Both the position numbers and the translations under genes were made by a program. From assembly GCA_001972305.1 (NCBI GenBank), contig BDDD01002264.1:251772-315771 (forward strand): a stretch of DNA of 64,000 nucleotides, given 5' to 3'. Origin of the DNA: Cephalotus follicularis (taxonomy: Eukaryota > Streptophyta > Magnoliopsida > Oxalidales > Cephalotaceae). Shown here in pieces: positions 22,117-34,216 of this stretch; the first letter of the stretch is position 1; each line of letters opens with the position of its first letter. The notes beneath the pieces were generated by a model. That model was not told where the DNA came from and made no database searches. It worked only from the letters and a program-made list of their open reading frames with translations.

Positions 22117-23582
22117 CTTACCATAGGCACTCTGCACCAGTGTATGAAGTATGGTATACACATACTGTAGTCTATTGGCTTGTTATTATTGCTGCAACTG
22201 TTATATGATGATGACATTATATATGTTGATGGCATTATAGTTGTTCGAACATCTCCAGATATTATGGTTATGTGGGCACATACCTTGTTTTTTTATTGTT
22301 AATTATATCCGTAAGTCTTGATTTTATTATGTACCTTTATTTCATTGTGAATCTTATTTATACTTGCGAAGCCCATTTATTGAGATTTGAGATTCCTTTC
22401 AGTGGATTACATTTTATTCATACGTTGGCATATTTGTAGATCATGCTTACAATTGTGGAGCCCGTTTGTTGAGTATCGAGATTTCGTTCATGGATTTCGA
22501 TTACATTTGTGGTCCTCATTTATATTTGTGGATTTTGTTTACGGATCTTGATGTCCTGTGCGGATATTGAGTATGTTAATGGATCTTGTTCGCTTTTCTG
22601 GATTTCGTTTACCTTAGTGGATTTTGTTTACATTGTGTTTCTCGTTTATATTTATGGATCTCGTGCACATTTGTGAGTCTTGTTATATCTATGGAGCCAC
22701 TTGTTGTGATTGAGATTTAAGTCCTTTGTGGATCTTGAACCTTATTGTTGATCATACTTGAGGATCTGATTTCCTTGTGGATCTTGTTATATTTGTGGTA
22801 CCATTTGTTTCACTATCATTGTGGATCTTATTGAGATTTGAGCCTTTCTTTCTAAAGATTTATATTATATTGTTTTTGTTGCATACATCCTTGATTATAT
22901 TATGGTCATTTATTCAACACATCCAGTTCTTTGATGGATGTATCAAGGGATGTTTTTGTTTCCACTCACTTAGACATTTGGACTAACCCCCTCCATTTTT
23001 AATCCATTTCAGATAGTGGCAAGCAGTGGCTAGGTCTGTTTCAGTCGATGTCGGACCACGAGGGTATGCTTACCAGAGGTTCAACACGTGCATATCATTC
23101 ACCACAGCAACATTTAAATTTTTGCATTACTTATGCTTTTATATAAATATTTTTATAGTTTTGTTTTAAAGGGCTGAGTCCTATTTATGATCCATGCTTT
23201 GATAATATGGTTGAGGTTGAGCCCAACCGATGCATATTTTCTATTTTTCTTGTGGTCTGTTGAGTGTTGAGCCCATTTTATGAATTGTGTTTTTTTCTTG
23301 ACAGAGGGCATAGTCCGATAAACAAATATTACATGCCTGACTTTCGTAAAAATTTAAGAGTCAGAATTATTTTCAAGTTTACAGATGTAACGCTCGGGAA
23401 TTTCATACTTTGTAATAATTTAAATTCCAATGTAACCTTATCATGGAATTAATGAGAATAATGAAATTCCCGACTTTGATGATGTTTTCCAAACTCTAAT
23501 GATGTTGATTTTGGAGTAAGAATGTTAAAGAAATGTTAAATTTGCAAATTGAAGCAAAATGGCAAAGTTTTTGGTTAAAAGC

Positions 23583-23705
23583 GTCGATGCCTACGCAGCA
23601 ATGATGCGCACGTGAGTCATGCACATGCACGTCGACACCTAGCGATGGCGTCGACGCCTTCGAGAAAAAACGCTATAAGCGTCGATGCAAACGTCGATGC
23701 TTAGA
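23583..23705 (+). repeat. GTCGAC-core cluster, LTR position 1 of G
   Basis: Units such as GCGTCGATGCC, ACGTCGACACC and GGCGTCGACGCC occur about 195-320 bp from the LTR start, the same position as the CAGTCGACTG cluster in A, D and E. Only the GTCGA(C/T) core is shared; the flanks differ. Confidence 0.8.
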
Positions 23706-24389
23706 GTTGATTGTCTGTCACGTTATTATGCTGACAGGATAATGTGCAAAGGGAAACGATTTAGGATCTTTTGCAGACGCCTTGAGACACGAAATGGGAT
23801 GTGTTGAGCATGCATATAGCTCCCTAACCTGCATGACTGAAGTTGTGAGGGTAAGGGTGACACATGTGTGAGTATGCAACAAGTGCAACGAAGGGAGGGA
23901 CATGCGTGCATGCAGTTGATGGTTAGAGGGAGTATGGCATTGTCTGACTTTAGAGCTGAGACAAAGGGTTGAGAAACGAGCTTAGCTATTGCATGCAATA
24001 GTGGGAAGTGTCCTAGAGACATATGGCTTGCAAAATGCAGAGAAAGAGGAAGACAAAAACGGGAAAGGGAAAAGAAAAGGGGTGTGTGTGTGTGTGCATT
24101 CAAGGCAGGGGGAACAAAGGGAAGGGAACCATCAGCTTAAAAACACCCTCTCCTTCACCTCTCTCTTGCTTAAACACCTGTGGAAAGAAAAAGGAAAAGA
24201 AACCAGTGACAAACGTAGTGAGAATTTGTAGAGAGAAGAAGAGAGAGAGAGAGAGCTTTCCACCATTGATGGCTCATTGGAAGCTTGGAGAGATTGAGGA
24301 TTGGAGCTGCTCGGACCTGGGAGCTCAACCACCACAGATTCTAGGACTTAAAGAGGTGGACTTACAAGGCTTCTAACTTGAAGCCGGAG

Positions 24390-25757
24390 GTAGGGGAAGC
24401 CATAATTGTATTTTCTGTTCAATATTTTGTGTTTGTTCAGTGATGTTTATGCATAGATTGCATGGCCTGTTGAACTGTTTTTGATCACTGAATGGATGCC
24501 ATGTTGTACTGGATGTGTAATATGATGTTGCATGTCAATTTTCTAGGCTTTATAATTGTTGGATTGCATGTTATTGTGGTGGAAACGTTACTGGTTTGTC
24601 ATGTCGCAAGGAAGAAGACGACTGATGTCCGAAAAAGTTGACGCCTTTGGTAAACGTCGACGCTTTGTACTGTGAACTGCGTTTTATTTACTGAATGCTT
24701 TTTTAAACGTCAATGCCTATGGGAGAAGACATCAACGCCTAAGGTACAGAAAGCGCTGACGCTATGGGACTGAACGTCGATGCTTAAAGGACATATGCGT
24801 CGACGCATAAGGAAAAACGTCGACGCTTTAGGGTGCTGTTTGGATAGTTCTTACGACCGTGACACCCGACGACCCTGATTTCGCTTAGGATGCATTTGAG
24901 CAATTGTATTCATTGCATATGTACTATTTACTGCCTGTTTAATAACCGTTTATGAACTGTTATGATTTCTAAATTGTTATATTAATTTAGAAATGCACAT
25001 ATGAGTTTGAAAACTACTATGTTTGAGTACAAAAATATAAAATAAGTATTGTTATATTTTCGAACATGCTGGGAAATAAATTTTCCACTACTGAAACTGT
25101 TTAAAGTTTTTTCTATCTATTGGAAATACATATTTCAAATGATTACGACTTTCAAAAATAGTTTGAAATGAACTGCCTGTGTTGATCTAACGATCACTAC
25201 TGTACTGTTTACTGTGACTATTCACTGTTCCTGCTCTGTGAATTTACTGTGTATGTGCTTGAGCTACTAGTTGCATGGCTGGGACTGCCAGCATTGGCTA
25301 GTGGCAGGGCTGACCTAGGGGCCAGGAGTTGGCTGGGTAACTCACTGTATTGTACTATTGTCTTGCTTGGTTGCCTGGAGAAGGGGCCAAAGTGGGAGTG
25401 CAATGTGGGGCCAGGAGTTGGCAGCGTTGTACATACTGACTGCCTATTTGTGGTTCCTTTGCGGACTTACTGTACTGCTTACTGGTCCTTTTCGGACACT
25501 ACTGTGCCTATTGATGTTGCCCTGGCTGGGTTACTACTGTACTGTTATTTGCATACATATATTTCATATATATATATATGCCCCTACTGTTATTTTACTG
25601 AAGTGCAAATTTATATATTTTCACATATATATAAACTGGTATTTCTACTCCATTGCATCATCTACGCATACATTTCACAACATGCATTCAATGTTGATCC
25701 CAAATTATTCTTATGACTTAGCCGAGTGAGGACAAAGGCTAACCCCCTACTTTACAG
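24390..25757 (+). other. Predicted LTR intron in G
   Basis: Donor CGGAG|GTAGGGG starts at 24390. The branch-like CTAAC is at 25739-25743 and acceptor TTTACAG ends at 25757, giving 1368 nt. A TTAAAAAC promoter-like motif lies about 250 nt upstream of the donor. This is inference from conserved motifs only. Confidence 0.45.
24600..24835 (+). repeat. GTCGAC-core cluster, LTR position 2 of G
   Basis: Units such as AACGTCGACGCTTT, AACGTCGATGCTTA and GACATCAACGCC recur. A perfect 16-bp palindrome, TATGCGTCGACGCATA, is at 24794-24809. The cluster sits within the predicted intron, as the CAGTCGACTG cluster does in A. Confidence 0.8.
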
Positions 25758-26301
25758 ATTGATGCAGTGGACCGGCTTGGGGGATCAGCATGGATGGAGT
25801 ACAAGTTTTAATAATGTTTTACTAGGGGTTATGTTCCTTTGGAGTTTTGTTTAACTGGTTATGTATCGTATGGTTGTTGTGTACTGTATTTTCCGGTTTG
25901 TGTAACTTATGACGATACTGGATAATGTCTTTTGGATCGCGATCCATTTTGTAGGCTTTTAACTATGACAGACATGTATTTGGTAACGTACCGTATGGGA
26001 TATACGTTACGTGTTTTTCAGTTTATGAGTTTTAATACTTCCGCAACTGATATCTTGTTTGAAAAGTTTAAATTTTATGGTATTTGCATAGGCTGAAACT
26101 GAATGTGAATTGCCGTTACCACTTTTATGTGTGTTCCTGAACACGGGGTGTGACAATAGAAAAGTTCAACTTTATGATTTTTAATTTGATTATATGGTTC
26201 TAAGTAGTTTTCAAACAGGTTTTAAGATATCACGTGGAGGTTTCCGAAAGAAAGCTTGCCACGTGATGGTCACATCCGCCTCGGTCTAGACGGGTCTAAC
26301 A

Positions 26302-27805
26302 TTTTTTGAATCATAGCTTTTGGTTTTAGATTCTCCCGACTTTTAAAGTGGAATGTTTTCAAGATTTTGAAGAAAAGGGAAAATGGTTTTAAATATCTTG
26401 ACTCTTGCATGTCATGCATTGCATATAGGCATTCATATCAAAGTCATGGGTTAGGTAGCATGCCTCGTGGTCTGGGAGACGGGTCCCACTGTGGACATAA
26501 ATAGTAAAATTTTCAAGGTCATCTGATAGATGGCTTATGTAAAGCCAGAGTCAAATGTAAGGCTGGGGACTCTAAGACTGAAGGTACTTTAGGATATTAC
26601 CTCTGTTTATGCTAGCAGCTGAGTTAGCTGCAGAGTTGTCACCTTCCCCTAAACCTTTAGGGATTGATGTGCCTAGGCCAAAGTTCCAACAGGCCGTCAC
26701 TTTACTCTACAGGCTTATTGTTGGAAGAGCCTTGATATATCTAGTGGAACATGTCAACGCCTTGGAGGCACTACTTTCTTGGGTTTTACAAATCTCGTTG
26801 AGGCAGAGGCCAAGATTCAAGCGTATGGAACACATGTTCGAATAGATAGAGATTAGGGAAGATTGGAGAGTGCAGAATGTATTCTTCTTGTAAGACGAGG
26901 CCGCATACAACTGGTGGTAGACAATGGGTTGGATACCCGGCCCCAGCCATGATCATTTGAGCATAATTCTATTGATTTGATTGGTAATGTAAAAGAAGGG
27001 TGGAGATATGTTCGTGTTTTGAAGGTAAAGAAGTTTAATCATTCCGTAGGCAACTAAAGCTTAAAGGAAAGCACTAAGCCTACCAAGATACTTTTGGCCA
27101 CATACACTTCTTGGAAGTTTAAGGTTTTAAATTGATAATTCTTGAATAAGGGACAAATGGAGTTTTCTATGGATGGTTAGAATTTATGAGTGCATAATTC
27201 TGTTTAAAAGGAGTCTAATGATAATTGAATGATCATGTTGATAAAAAGAGAAAAAGTGACCAGCATTATTTAAATGAATTTGACAGAATTAATGATCCTA
27301 GTTGATAGCAAAGGGTTATTTTATGATATGATATTAATTATTATAGTTGTAATTATGTGTAATTTATTTTAGTGTTTGATGATTCATAGATACTTCTTAA
27401 AAATCATTATGAGAGAGATGAAATTTTACAAATATAACATGAGTGTGGAAGTTATAGGTGTGGAAGGATATATATAGTATAATGGTGTATAGGGTAACGT
27501 GTATTAAGTGAATGCGTTTAATGGTTGTTATATAATCATTGATGTGAATCATATGAGTTATATGAGTTTGAGTTAAGGTTTGAATAATGAAAGATAATGT
27601 TATGGTGGATATAGTTCAGAGATAGGTTATGAAAAGTTCATAATATAAAATTTTAAGGAATATCTACTGAAAATATGATTAACAAGATGATAGAATTTAA
27701 TGTTTCGGTTATTAATTTAACGAAATGTTCATTGTGGTGATTTACGGTTATGAAGGTAGAGTTTAAACTATTGAGAGTTTTAAACTTTGATGTTGTTATT
27801 ACTAT
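26302..27805 (+). pseudogene. B2: primer-site remnant and decayed gag
   Basis: TGAATCATAGC at 26307-26317 resembles TGGTATCAGAGC just after the H2 end. A gag remnant follows: near 26860-26935 a reading gives VQNVFFL.DEAAYNWW, matching the capsid-region block of plant Ty3 gag. Stops occur throughout. The sequence from about 27000 to 27800 is AT-rich with no recognisable domain. It is cut by element D at the duplicated target ACTAT (27801-27805) and resumes at 37930. Confidence 0.6.
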
Positions 27806-30516
27806 TGTCACACCCCATTATTCCATTACATTTAGACAACATATGTGGTGATATCAGGAATAAGTAATAATCTAGCATTCCAATTAACAATTCAAATATA
27901 TCAGCGGAAGCATTCATATCTGGATTATAAATAAAAGTCATCCGCACGCAGCCCATACTACGTGCTCGTACAATCCAACAATTATCCTTATACATAAGGA
28001 AAGCAAAACAACTACAACGGAGTGCGAAACGTTCATTTCAAATACAGTACAACATAAGAATAACAACTTTAACAGAAATAGCAACTCTCCAAGCTTCAGC
28101 AGCACATCCCGTACGTCTTTTCTTAATCTGAAATTGTAGGGGTTAGCCGTTGTCCTCACTTGGCTAAGTAGGAAAATAATGCATGATAAAGAATATACAA
28201 ATGCAACATGTATGACATTTCATAGTTAGAATAACATTTTTAAGTATTCCAATATATAAGCAATCATGTCAAGTGGCCATAGACAATACAATTCAAGAAT
28301 ACCGCACAAGGGTACAATCAATTCATACTGTGGTTGGGTGACACATGTCGCTACCTCCTAGCACAAACTGCGCACCACCTATCTATCACCCTACACTCCG
28401 AAGATGATAGATCAGGTAACATTTACTACCGGCGTTAGCGGGCAGTTTAACAAGTAAGATCTACAAGGCAGATAAATTGGGTGGATACTATAGCCAACTC
28501 CTGGCACATAGGATCACCTCCGTAGTCAGTGAACTATGCCATCACTCGACTAACGGCATTAAGCATAGACAATCAATTCAATCAATTCATTAACAATATT
28601 ACATATATATATAATATGCAATATAGTAGTTGTTTTCTTTTAGAAACATATAACAATTCAATGACCATACCTCACGTTGGAGGAAAACGGTATCAATACA
28701 ATAATGGTTCCTGGTTGGAGAACAAAACAATAGGTACCTCTCATAGGAGAAGTAGTAAGTCATTGGCAATAAGTTTTCATTTTGAAATCTTTAGTTAAAA
28801 CCATATTCGTGCTTATAGCACTAGTTGGTTTAATCCTTTGAAAGTAAGGAACAATAGTGTTTAAGAACACCCACGCTAGTATACACTAATTGTAACAGTA
28901 ACATATGCAGCAGATTAATAAGGCACAAAAGCAATTCGAGGATTCAATAAATTCATTAGCATACCATAGTCATTCTTGCACAACTTTCACAAGGAGCGCA
29001 TACGTCGTTTAATTTCTGAGATGTAATTATATAAGGCAAGGATTGACTGTTACAGTCATCCCATATGGAGGCCAGGTTGATTACATTCAATTTAAGGTCT
29101 AAACAAAACCTATATCAGAAATTTATCCCAGGACAGTCGGCTGTTGGGTTGAGTAGTCGACTGTTTTCACTTAACAGTCGACTAGATAGATTGAGTAGTC
29201 GACTGTCATGAAGAACAGTCGACTGCATTGCCCAGAAATTGGCAGGCAGTAGCAGGGTATGCATATTCAATGTCCAAATACTAACTCAATCAACACATGC
29301 AATCAAATAGAAATTAACCATACATGATATGCATATTATATCTTTTGAAACATGTCATCACCCCTACCTTAAATGCTATCCCGAAGTCAAATTGGATTGA
29401 CCTCTCTCTTTAATGTCCAAAGCTCTTTCACCAACTTAACCTTCAAATCTCAGCAGGATTGATCTATAACAATGCATCCTTGAAGGTTCAGACATTTAAT
29501 CAGTAAGTTCAACTAATTATCCAGTTACAGATTACTACTCCAACAGTAGCTCATCAATAGTTCATTAAGCCTCACTTTCACATTTTAAACCACCACTCCT
29601 TTCATCTCTAATTTCCAGGTTCAATCATTCATATACATGTTAACAGTGGATATACATTATTAACATCAGTATGTTTAATCCACTAACAACCTAATATCTA
29701 ACTAGTAGCTCATCAGTAGCTCATAAGTTTCAACTCTCATTGAACCGTTTATTACTTCTATCTCAATTCAAACTTATTAACTCATAATCAGGTTGACAGT
29801 GGTTATAATACTTGGATTCAGTAACATAATTATCATCCTTATACCCATGGCAATGAATTCGGATTAGGGACTTACCAGGAACTCAAGCTTCACTCTCCTT
29901 GAACACTCTAATCCTCAACATGCAAGCTCCAACAATTCTCCAGCAAGCTCTCCTCTATCCTTAGTGTTCTCTAACTCTCAAAACACTCAGGCAGCCTCTG
30001 TTTATAAGGGAAAAGTATTCATAGTCCCGTTTTCAGTCATTAATTCTACCATTCAACACTTCCTCCTTCTCTCTCTCACATGTTCACTTCTCTCACACAT
30101 TTTTTTCTTCCCATTTATATTTTGCAGGTTGCAGGTCTACAGAGCACATGCAAGGCACTCCTTTTTGCATGATATGGCAGCTGGTGACTTCGCCTAACAC
30201 CTGTCCATCATGCAATGCCACAGCTCTGTCTCACATGCATGCACAGACACCTATTCTGAGCCGTTCCAGTCGACTGTCTTTAATAGGCAGTCAACTGTCA
30301 CACCACGCATCAGACAGTCAACTATTACCCTGTGACAGTCGGCTGTTTGAGCTGATTTTAGGGTTCCTTAAATTTGTTTGCCAATTTGTATTTCAAACCA
30401 ACCCAAGCATTCACTAATCATAATTTTCATGATAAATGGTCAATTAATCTCAACTAAAATGTATATTTTATTTAAAATTGGAGCAATATACATTAATTGA
30501 AATTGCGGTTATTACA
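27806..30516 (-). repeat. 3' LTR of element D (2711 bp)
   Basis: Runs from TGTAATAACCGCAATTTC at 30516 to TGTGACA at 27806. It has TATA box CTTATAAACAG at about 30007-29997, strong donor TTCCTG|GTAAGTCC with intron start at 29875 (a second AAG|GTAGGGG donor at 29367), and acceptor GGCTAACCCC...TTTCAG ending at 28128. GTCGAC-core clusters lie at about 30265-30345 and 29130-29225. Confidence 0.92.
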
Positions 30517-30531
30517 TTCCCCCCTCCTTAA
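30517..30531 (-). other. Polypurine tract of element D
   Basis: Minus-strand TTAAGGAGGGGGGAA directly abuts the 3' LTR start. It is preceded by AAATTCGAGGACGAATTT, the usual plant Ty3 pre-tract motif. Confidence 0.9.
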
Positions 30532-30550
30532 AGAAAATTCGTCCTCGAAT

Positions 30551-31705
30551 TTAGCCCTTACATACTGAAAAGTGAGGAAATGTCTCTATCATTTCGTCCT
30601 CACGCTCCCACGTAGCTTCCTCTGCTCCGTGAAAATGCCACATCACTTTTACCATAGGAATAGTCTTATTCCTCAGCATCGTCAGCCTCTGTTCAGAGGA
30701 CAATCTAGGACTGATGAATCCAAGGTTGTAGCTCAATATGTGAGATGGGTCAGGTATGTATTTCTGTAACATAGAGACATGAAATACGTTATCCACATCC
30801 GACAAACTAGGTGGTAGTGCAATCTGATATGCCACATCCCCCACTCTTTCCAGGATTTCATAAGGTCCAATATACCTTGGAACCAACTTCCCCTTGAGGC
30901 TAAAACGGTGTATCCCTTTCGAAGGCGAGATCTTCAGGAAAACATGATCCCCTTTCTCGAATTCTAGATTCCTTCTCTTGCTATCGACATAACTCTTCTG
31001 CCGACTTTGTGCAGCTAGCAGTCTCTTTTTGATTATCTCCACTTTATCGGTCGTTTCTTGTACCAAGTCCGGTCCTAGCACTTGTCTCTCACCTACCTCG
31101 TCCCAGCAGATAGGCGATCTGCACTGTCTCCCATACAAGGCTTCATAGGGAGCCATTCCAATGCTGGTGTGAAAACTGTTGTTGTAGGAGAACTCAATCA
31201 GCGCCACATGATCCTCCCAACTCCCAGCAAAATCAATCATGCAAGCCCACAGCATATCCTCCATAGTCTGAATAGTACTCTCAGACTGTCCGTCAGTCTG
31301 TGGGTGGAATACAGTGCTAAAGTTCAGGGTTGTTCCCATTACTGCTTGGAACTTCTTCCAGAACCTTGAAGTAAATATAGCATCTCGGTCACAGACAATA
31401 CTGACCGGCACCGCATGCAATCTCACTATCTCTCGGATATACAATCGATCAAGTTTCTTGATAGAATACGTCATGTTCATTCGAAGAAAGTGAGCAGACT
31501 TAGTGAGTCTGTCCACTACTACCCACACTGCCTCATGCTGATTTTGTGACCTCGGTAATCCTGACACGAAGACCATGGTCATATGCTCCCATTTCCATTC
31601 AACCACTGGTAGCGGTTGTAGCAGTCCCGCAGGTTTCTGATGTTCAACCTTCGCTCTCTGACAGGTCAAACATCTTGCTACGTATTCAGAAATCTCTCTT
31701 TTCAT
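30551..31705 (-). pseudogene. Element D integrase and chromodomain-like tail
   Basis: The frame has 384 codons from MKREISEYVARCLTC, so the upstream half of the zinc finger lies beyond a stop near 31706-31720. The core has VDRLTKSAHFL, CDRDAIFTSRFW and HPQTDGQSEST. The first catalytic Asp block reads MTMVFVSGLP where A and E have MDF, so an acidic catalytic residue is replaced by Val. The tail LRNKTIPMVKVMWHFHGAEE continues into an EATWERE-type chromodomain block. The domain is well preserved but predicted catalytically dead. Confidence 0.9.
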
Positions 31706-31990
31706 ACCACTCTACCAGTAGTCTCTTTTTAGGTCGTGCCACATCTTGGAACTTCTCGGGTGAACACTGTATTTCGACTTGTGAGCTTGTTGCAGTAGCT
31801 CATTCTTGATGCCCTCGTCATCCGAAACACATATCCTTCCTCGGAACCTCAATATGCCATCAGTATGAATGGAGAATTCAGAATCAGTGTCTAGGTTCTC
31901 ACGAATGCTCCATAGTTCAGAGTCACTATACTGAGCAGTCAGAATTCATTCCAGAAGTTCCGGTTGTGCTCTCAGATTTGCCACAGTAAC

Positions 31991-32479
31991 TCAACGGGAA
32001 ACCATGAACGGATTCCATCTATGAAATTCCTCCAATAGCTTCCACTTTGAAACCCTTGCTCCAGCAATCATAGCCTTGCGACTCAGTGCATCCGCCACTA
32101 CATTTGCCTTCCCTGGGTGGTATTGAATGTTGCAGTTGTAATCATTAAAGAATTCCACCCATCGCCTCTGTCTCATGTTGAGCTCCTTCTGGGAAAACAG
32201 ATATTTTAAACTCTTGTGGTCAGTGAAGATCTCAAATTGAGTACCATAGAGGTATTGCCTCCATTTCTGCAAAGCAAACACTATGGCTGCCAACACCAGA
32301 TCGTGTACGGGATAATTTTCTTCGTACGGCTTTAACTTCCTCGATGCGTATGCAATCACCCTACCGTGTTGCATAAGAACGCATCCCAATCCCTTCCCAG
32401 AAGCATCAGTATAGACAGTGAAACCCTTATTACCCTCAGGTAATGCCAACACTGGAGCCGAAATCAACCGACTCTTCAA
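31991..32479 (-). pseudogene. Element D RNase H domain
   Basis: The frame has 162 codons with [42 protein letters not shown] and [13 protein letters not shown]. The usual LELAA acidic motif reads LVLAA here, so the E of the D-E-D set appears lost. It is separated from RT by a stop near 32480-32539. Between 31706 and 31990 the RNase H to integrase linker is present but broken. Confidence 0.85.
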
Positions 32480-32539
32480 CTCTCGAAAACTTTCCTCACA
32501 GGAATCATCTCACACAAAACTTGACTTCTTCTGAGTCAA

Positions 32540-33454
32540 CTATGTCAACGGTGTGGCAAGCTTCGAAAACCCTTTGATGAACCTTCGGTAGTTGCCAGCC
32601 AATCCCAAGAAACTATGAACTTCAGTATCGTTTCTCGGTTGGGGCCAATCAACAATACTTTCTATCTTCGAAGGATCCACTGACAGTCCTTCACTTGACA
32701 CCATGTGACCTAGGAAAGTCACATGATCCAGCCAAAATTCGCACTTGCTGAATTTGGCGTATAGTTGTTCCTTCCGTAGTGTCTGCAATACAATTCTTAA
32801 CTGCTGCATGTGTTCCTCGATGCTCTTCGAATAAATCAGGATGTCGTCTAGGAATATAACGACAAAATGGTCAAGATAGGGTTGGAACACTTTGTTCATC
32901 AAGCACATAAAGGCTGCAAGAGCATTTGTCAAACCAAACGGCAGTATCAGAAATTCGTAATGCCCATATCTGGTTCGAAATGCGGTCTTGTCCACATCAC
33001 CTTCTCTGATCCTCAACTGATGATAACCTGTTCTCAGGTCAAGTTTGGAGAATACAGTAGAGCCTTGCAACTGGTCGAACAACTCCTCAATATGTGGCAG
33101 AGGATACTTGTTCTTCACAGTTACCTGATTTAGCAGCCTGTAATCGATGCATAGTCGCATTGATCCGTCCTTGTTTTTCACAAACAGAACCGGTGCTCCC
33201 CATGGTGATACACTCGGTCTGATGAAGCCGTTATCAAGATAATCCTGCAATTGAATCTTCAACTCCTTCAGTTCAGCAGGAGCCATTCGGTACGGTGCTT
33301 TGGACATAGGAGCAGTTCTAGGCAACAGCTCAATACTGAACTCTATGCCTCTCTCTAGTGGCAACGAAGTGAGATCATCTGGAAATACATCAGGAAATTC
33401 ACATACAACAGGCACTTTTTCAATACTAGGCGTACCTTTCGTATGATCAATCAC
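32540..33454 (-). pseudogene. Element D reverse transcriptase
   Basis: The longest intact RT in the window, 304 codons. The linker holds [13 protein letters not shown] motifs follow: [16 protein letters not shown] (about 83-98), [11 protein letters not shown] with Asp 139, [12 protein letters not shown] (171-182, Pro of NAPAAF replaced by Leu) and FLDDILIYS (201-209). The connection has [14 protein letters not shown] and [14 protein letters not shown]. The catalytic Asp triad is present. A stop at 32540 truncates it before RNase H. Confidence 0.9.
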
Positions 33455-33493
33455 ATAAGCTAACTAGCCTTCGCATCCTTGCTTGAGATACTT

Positions 33494-34108
33494 CTATGCT
33501 CGAGCATATGAAATGATCAGAGCAAAAACATTCTTCTCCCCGATAAACTTGCACTCAGTCCCATCTTGGAGGTAAACAATCATCACCTTGTTATAGCAAT
33601 CAACACAAGCATGATGAGCATACAGCCAGTCCATCCCCAAGATTACATCAAAATCCCGGATAGGCAATACTATCAAGTCAGCAGATAACTGAATCCCAGT
33701 TACCATGATCTCACAATCTTTCATCATAGTGTCAGATAGAAGACAAGTACCCGTAGGAGTACTCACCTCCAACACATACGGTAATCTTGAAGTAATACCC
33801 TGCAAATTGCGAGCAAATTCAGATGCAATGAATGAATGTGTCGCACCAGGGTCAATCAGTACATGAGCTAGTATGCCAGATGTATAAATAGTACCTCCCA
33901 CAACAGTAGTAGATTCTGGCCCATCATCTCTAGATAAGGTGTAGACCCTACCTTTCACAATTCCTTTCCCGGTATCCTTCCGCGGTTGAGCAGCCACAAC
34001 ACTACACCTTGCACCAGCACTTCCTTGTTGGCCGCGTGCTTGATCCCTCATCCTAGGACAACTGTTCAACATATGTTCTTGTGAACCACACCTCAAGCAT
34101 TTCCCCAT
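33494..34108 (-). pseudogene. Element D gag zinc knuckle and protease
   Basis: The frame has 204 codons starting inside the nucleocapsid: CLRCGSQEHMLNSC is a canonical CCHC knuckle. The protease has active site LIDPGATHSFIA and later [19 protein letters not shown] in place of DSG is a common plant Ty3 variant. An upstream knuckle with CTFCGCQNH is visible around 34130-34165, outside this frame. Confidence 0.85.
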
Positions 34109-34216
34109 CTTTTTCCACCACTCGGTCTCATCATGGTTCTGGCAACCACAAAAAGTACATCCACCTAAATTATGTTGACCGCTTCGGTTAGGAGTCCTTG
34201 ATCATGAATTTCTGTG

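Larger units (their letters stand above)
23386..26155 (+). mobile_element. G: solo LTR of a Tekay-like Ty3 element (2770 bp)
   Basis: It starts TGTAACGCTCGGG and ends CACGGGGTGTGACA, the same termini as the LTRs of A and E but on the plus strand. It is flanked by ACAGA (23381-23385) and ATAGA (26156-26160), a 5-bp target duplication with one mismatch. Comparison with H1 shows the host sequence is continuous once G is removed. It has no internal region, as expected for LTR-LTR recombination. It carries donor CGGAG|GTAGGGG (24390) and acceptor CTAACCCCC...TTTACAG (25757). Confidence 0.9.
20595..26301 (+). repeat. H2: 5' LTR of B2, interrupted by solo LTR G
   Basis: It begins abruptly after the end of H1, at a point homologous to the interior of the H1 start, and ends GGGTCTAACA at 26301. 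Subtracting G (23386-26155) leaves about 2.9 kb. It shares the 40-bp array, the acceptor module (GGACTAACCCCC...TTTCAG ending at 23012) and the terminal block with H1. The H1 donor site is not conserved here. Between 22440 and 22810 there are many degenerate short repeats of the type GTGGATCTTGTTTAC. A primer-site remnant follows immediately. Confidence 0.7.

Noticed and set aside
23726..24376. Frames of 117-125 codons on both strands of G
   Set aside because: They overlap each other antisense within U3/leader sequence and are rich in purine or pyrimidine runs, which open frames by composition.
25249..25729. Overlapping frames of 155 and 123 codons in solo LTR G
   Set aside because: Homologous LTR stretches in A and E have stops in these frames, and the composition is that of LTR repeat sequence. 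No known domain.
27000..27800. Possible separate AT-rich insertion in B2
   Set aside because: No termini, target duplication or domain could be found; it is more likely decayed B2 interior.
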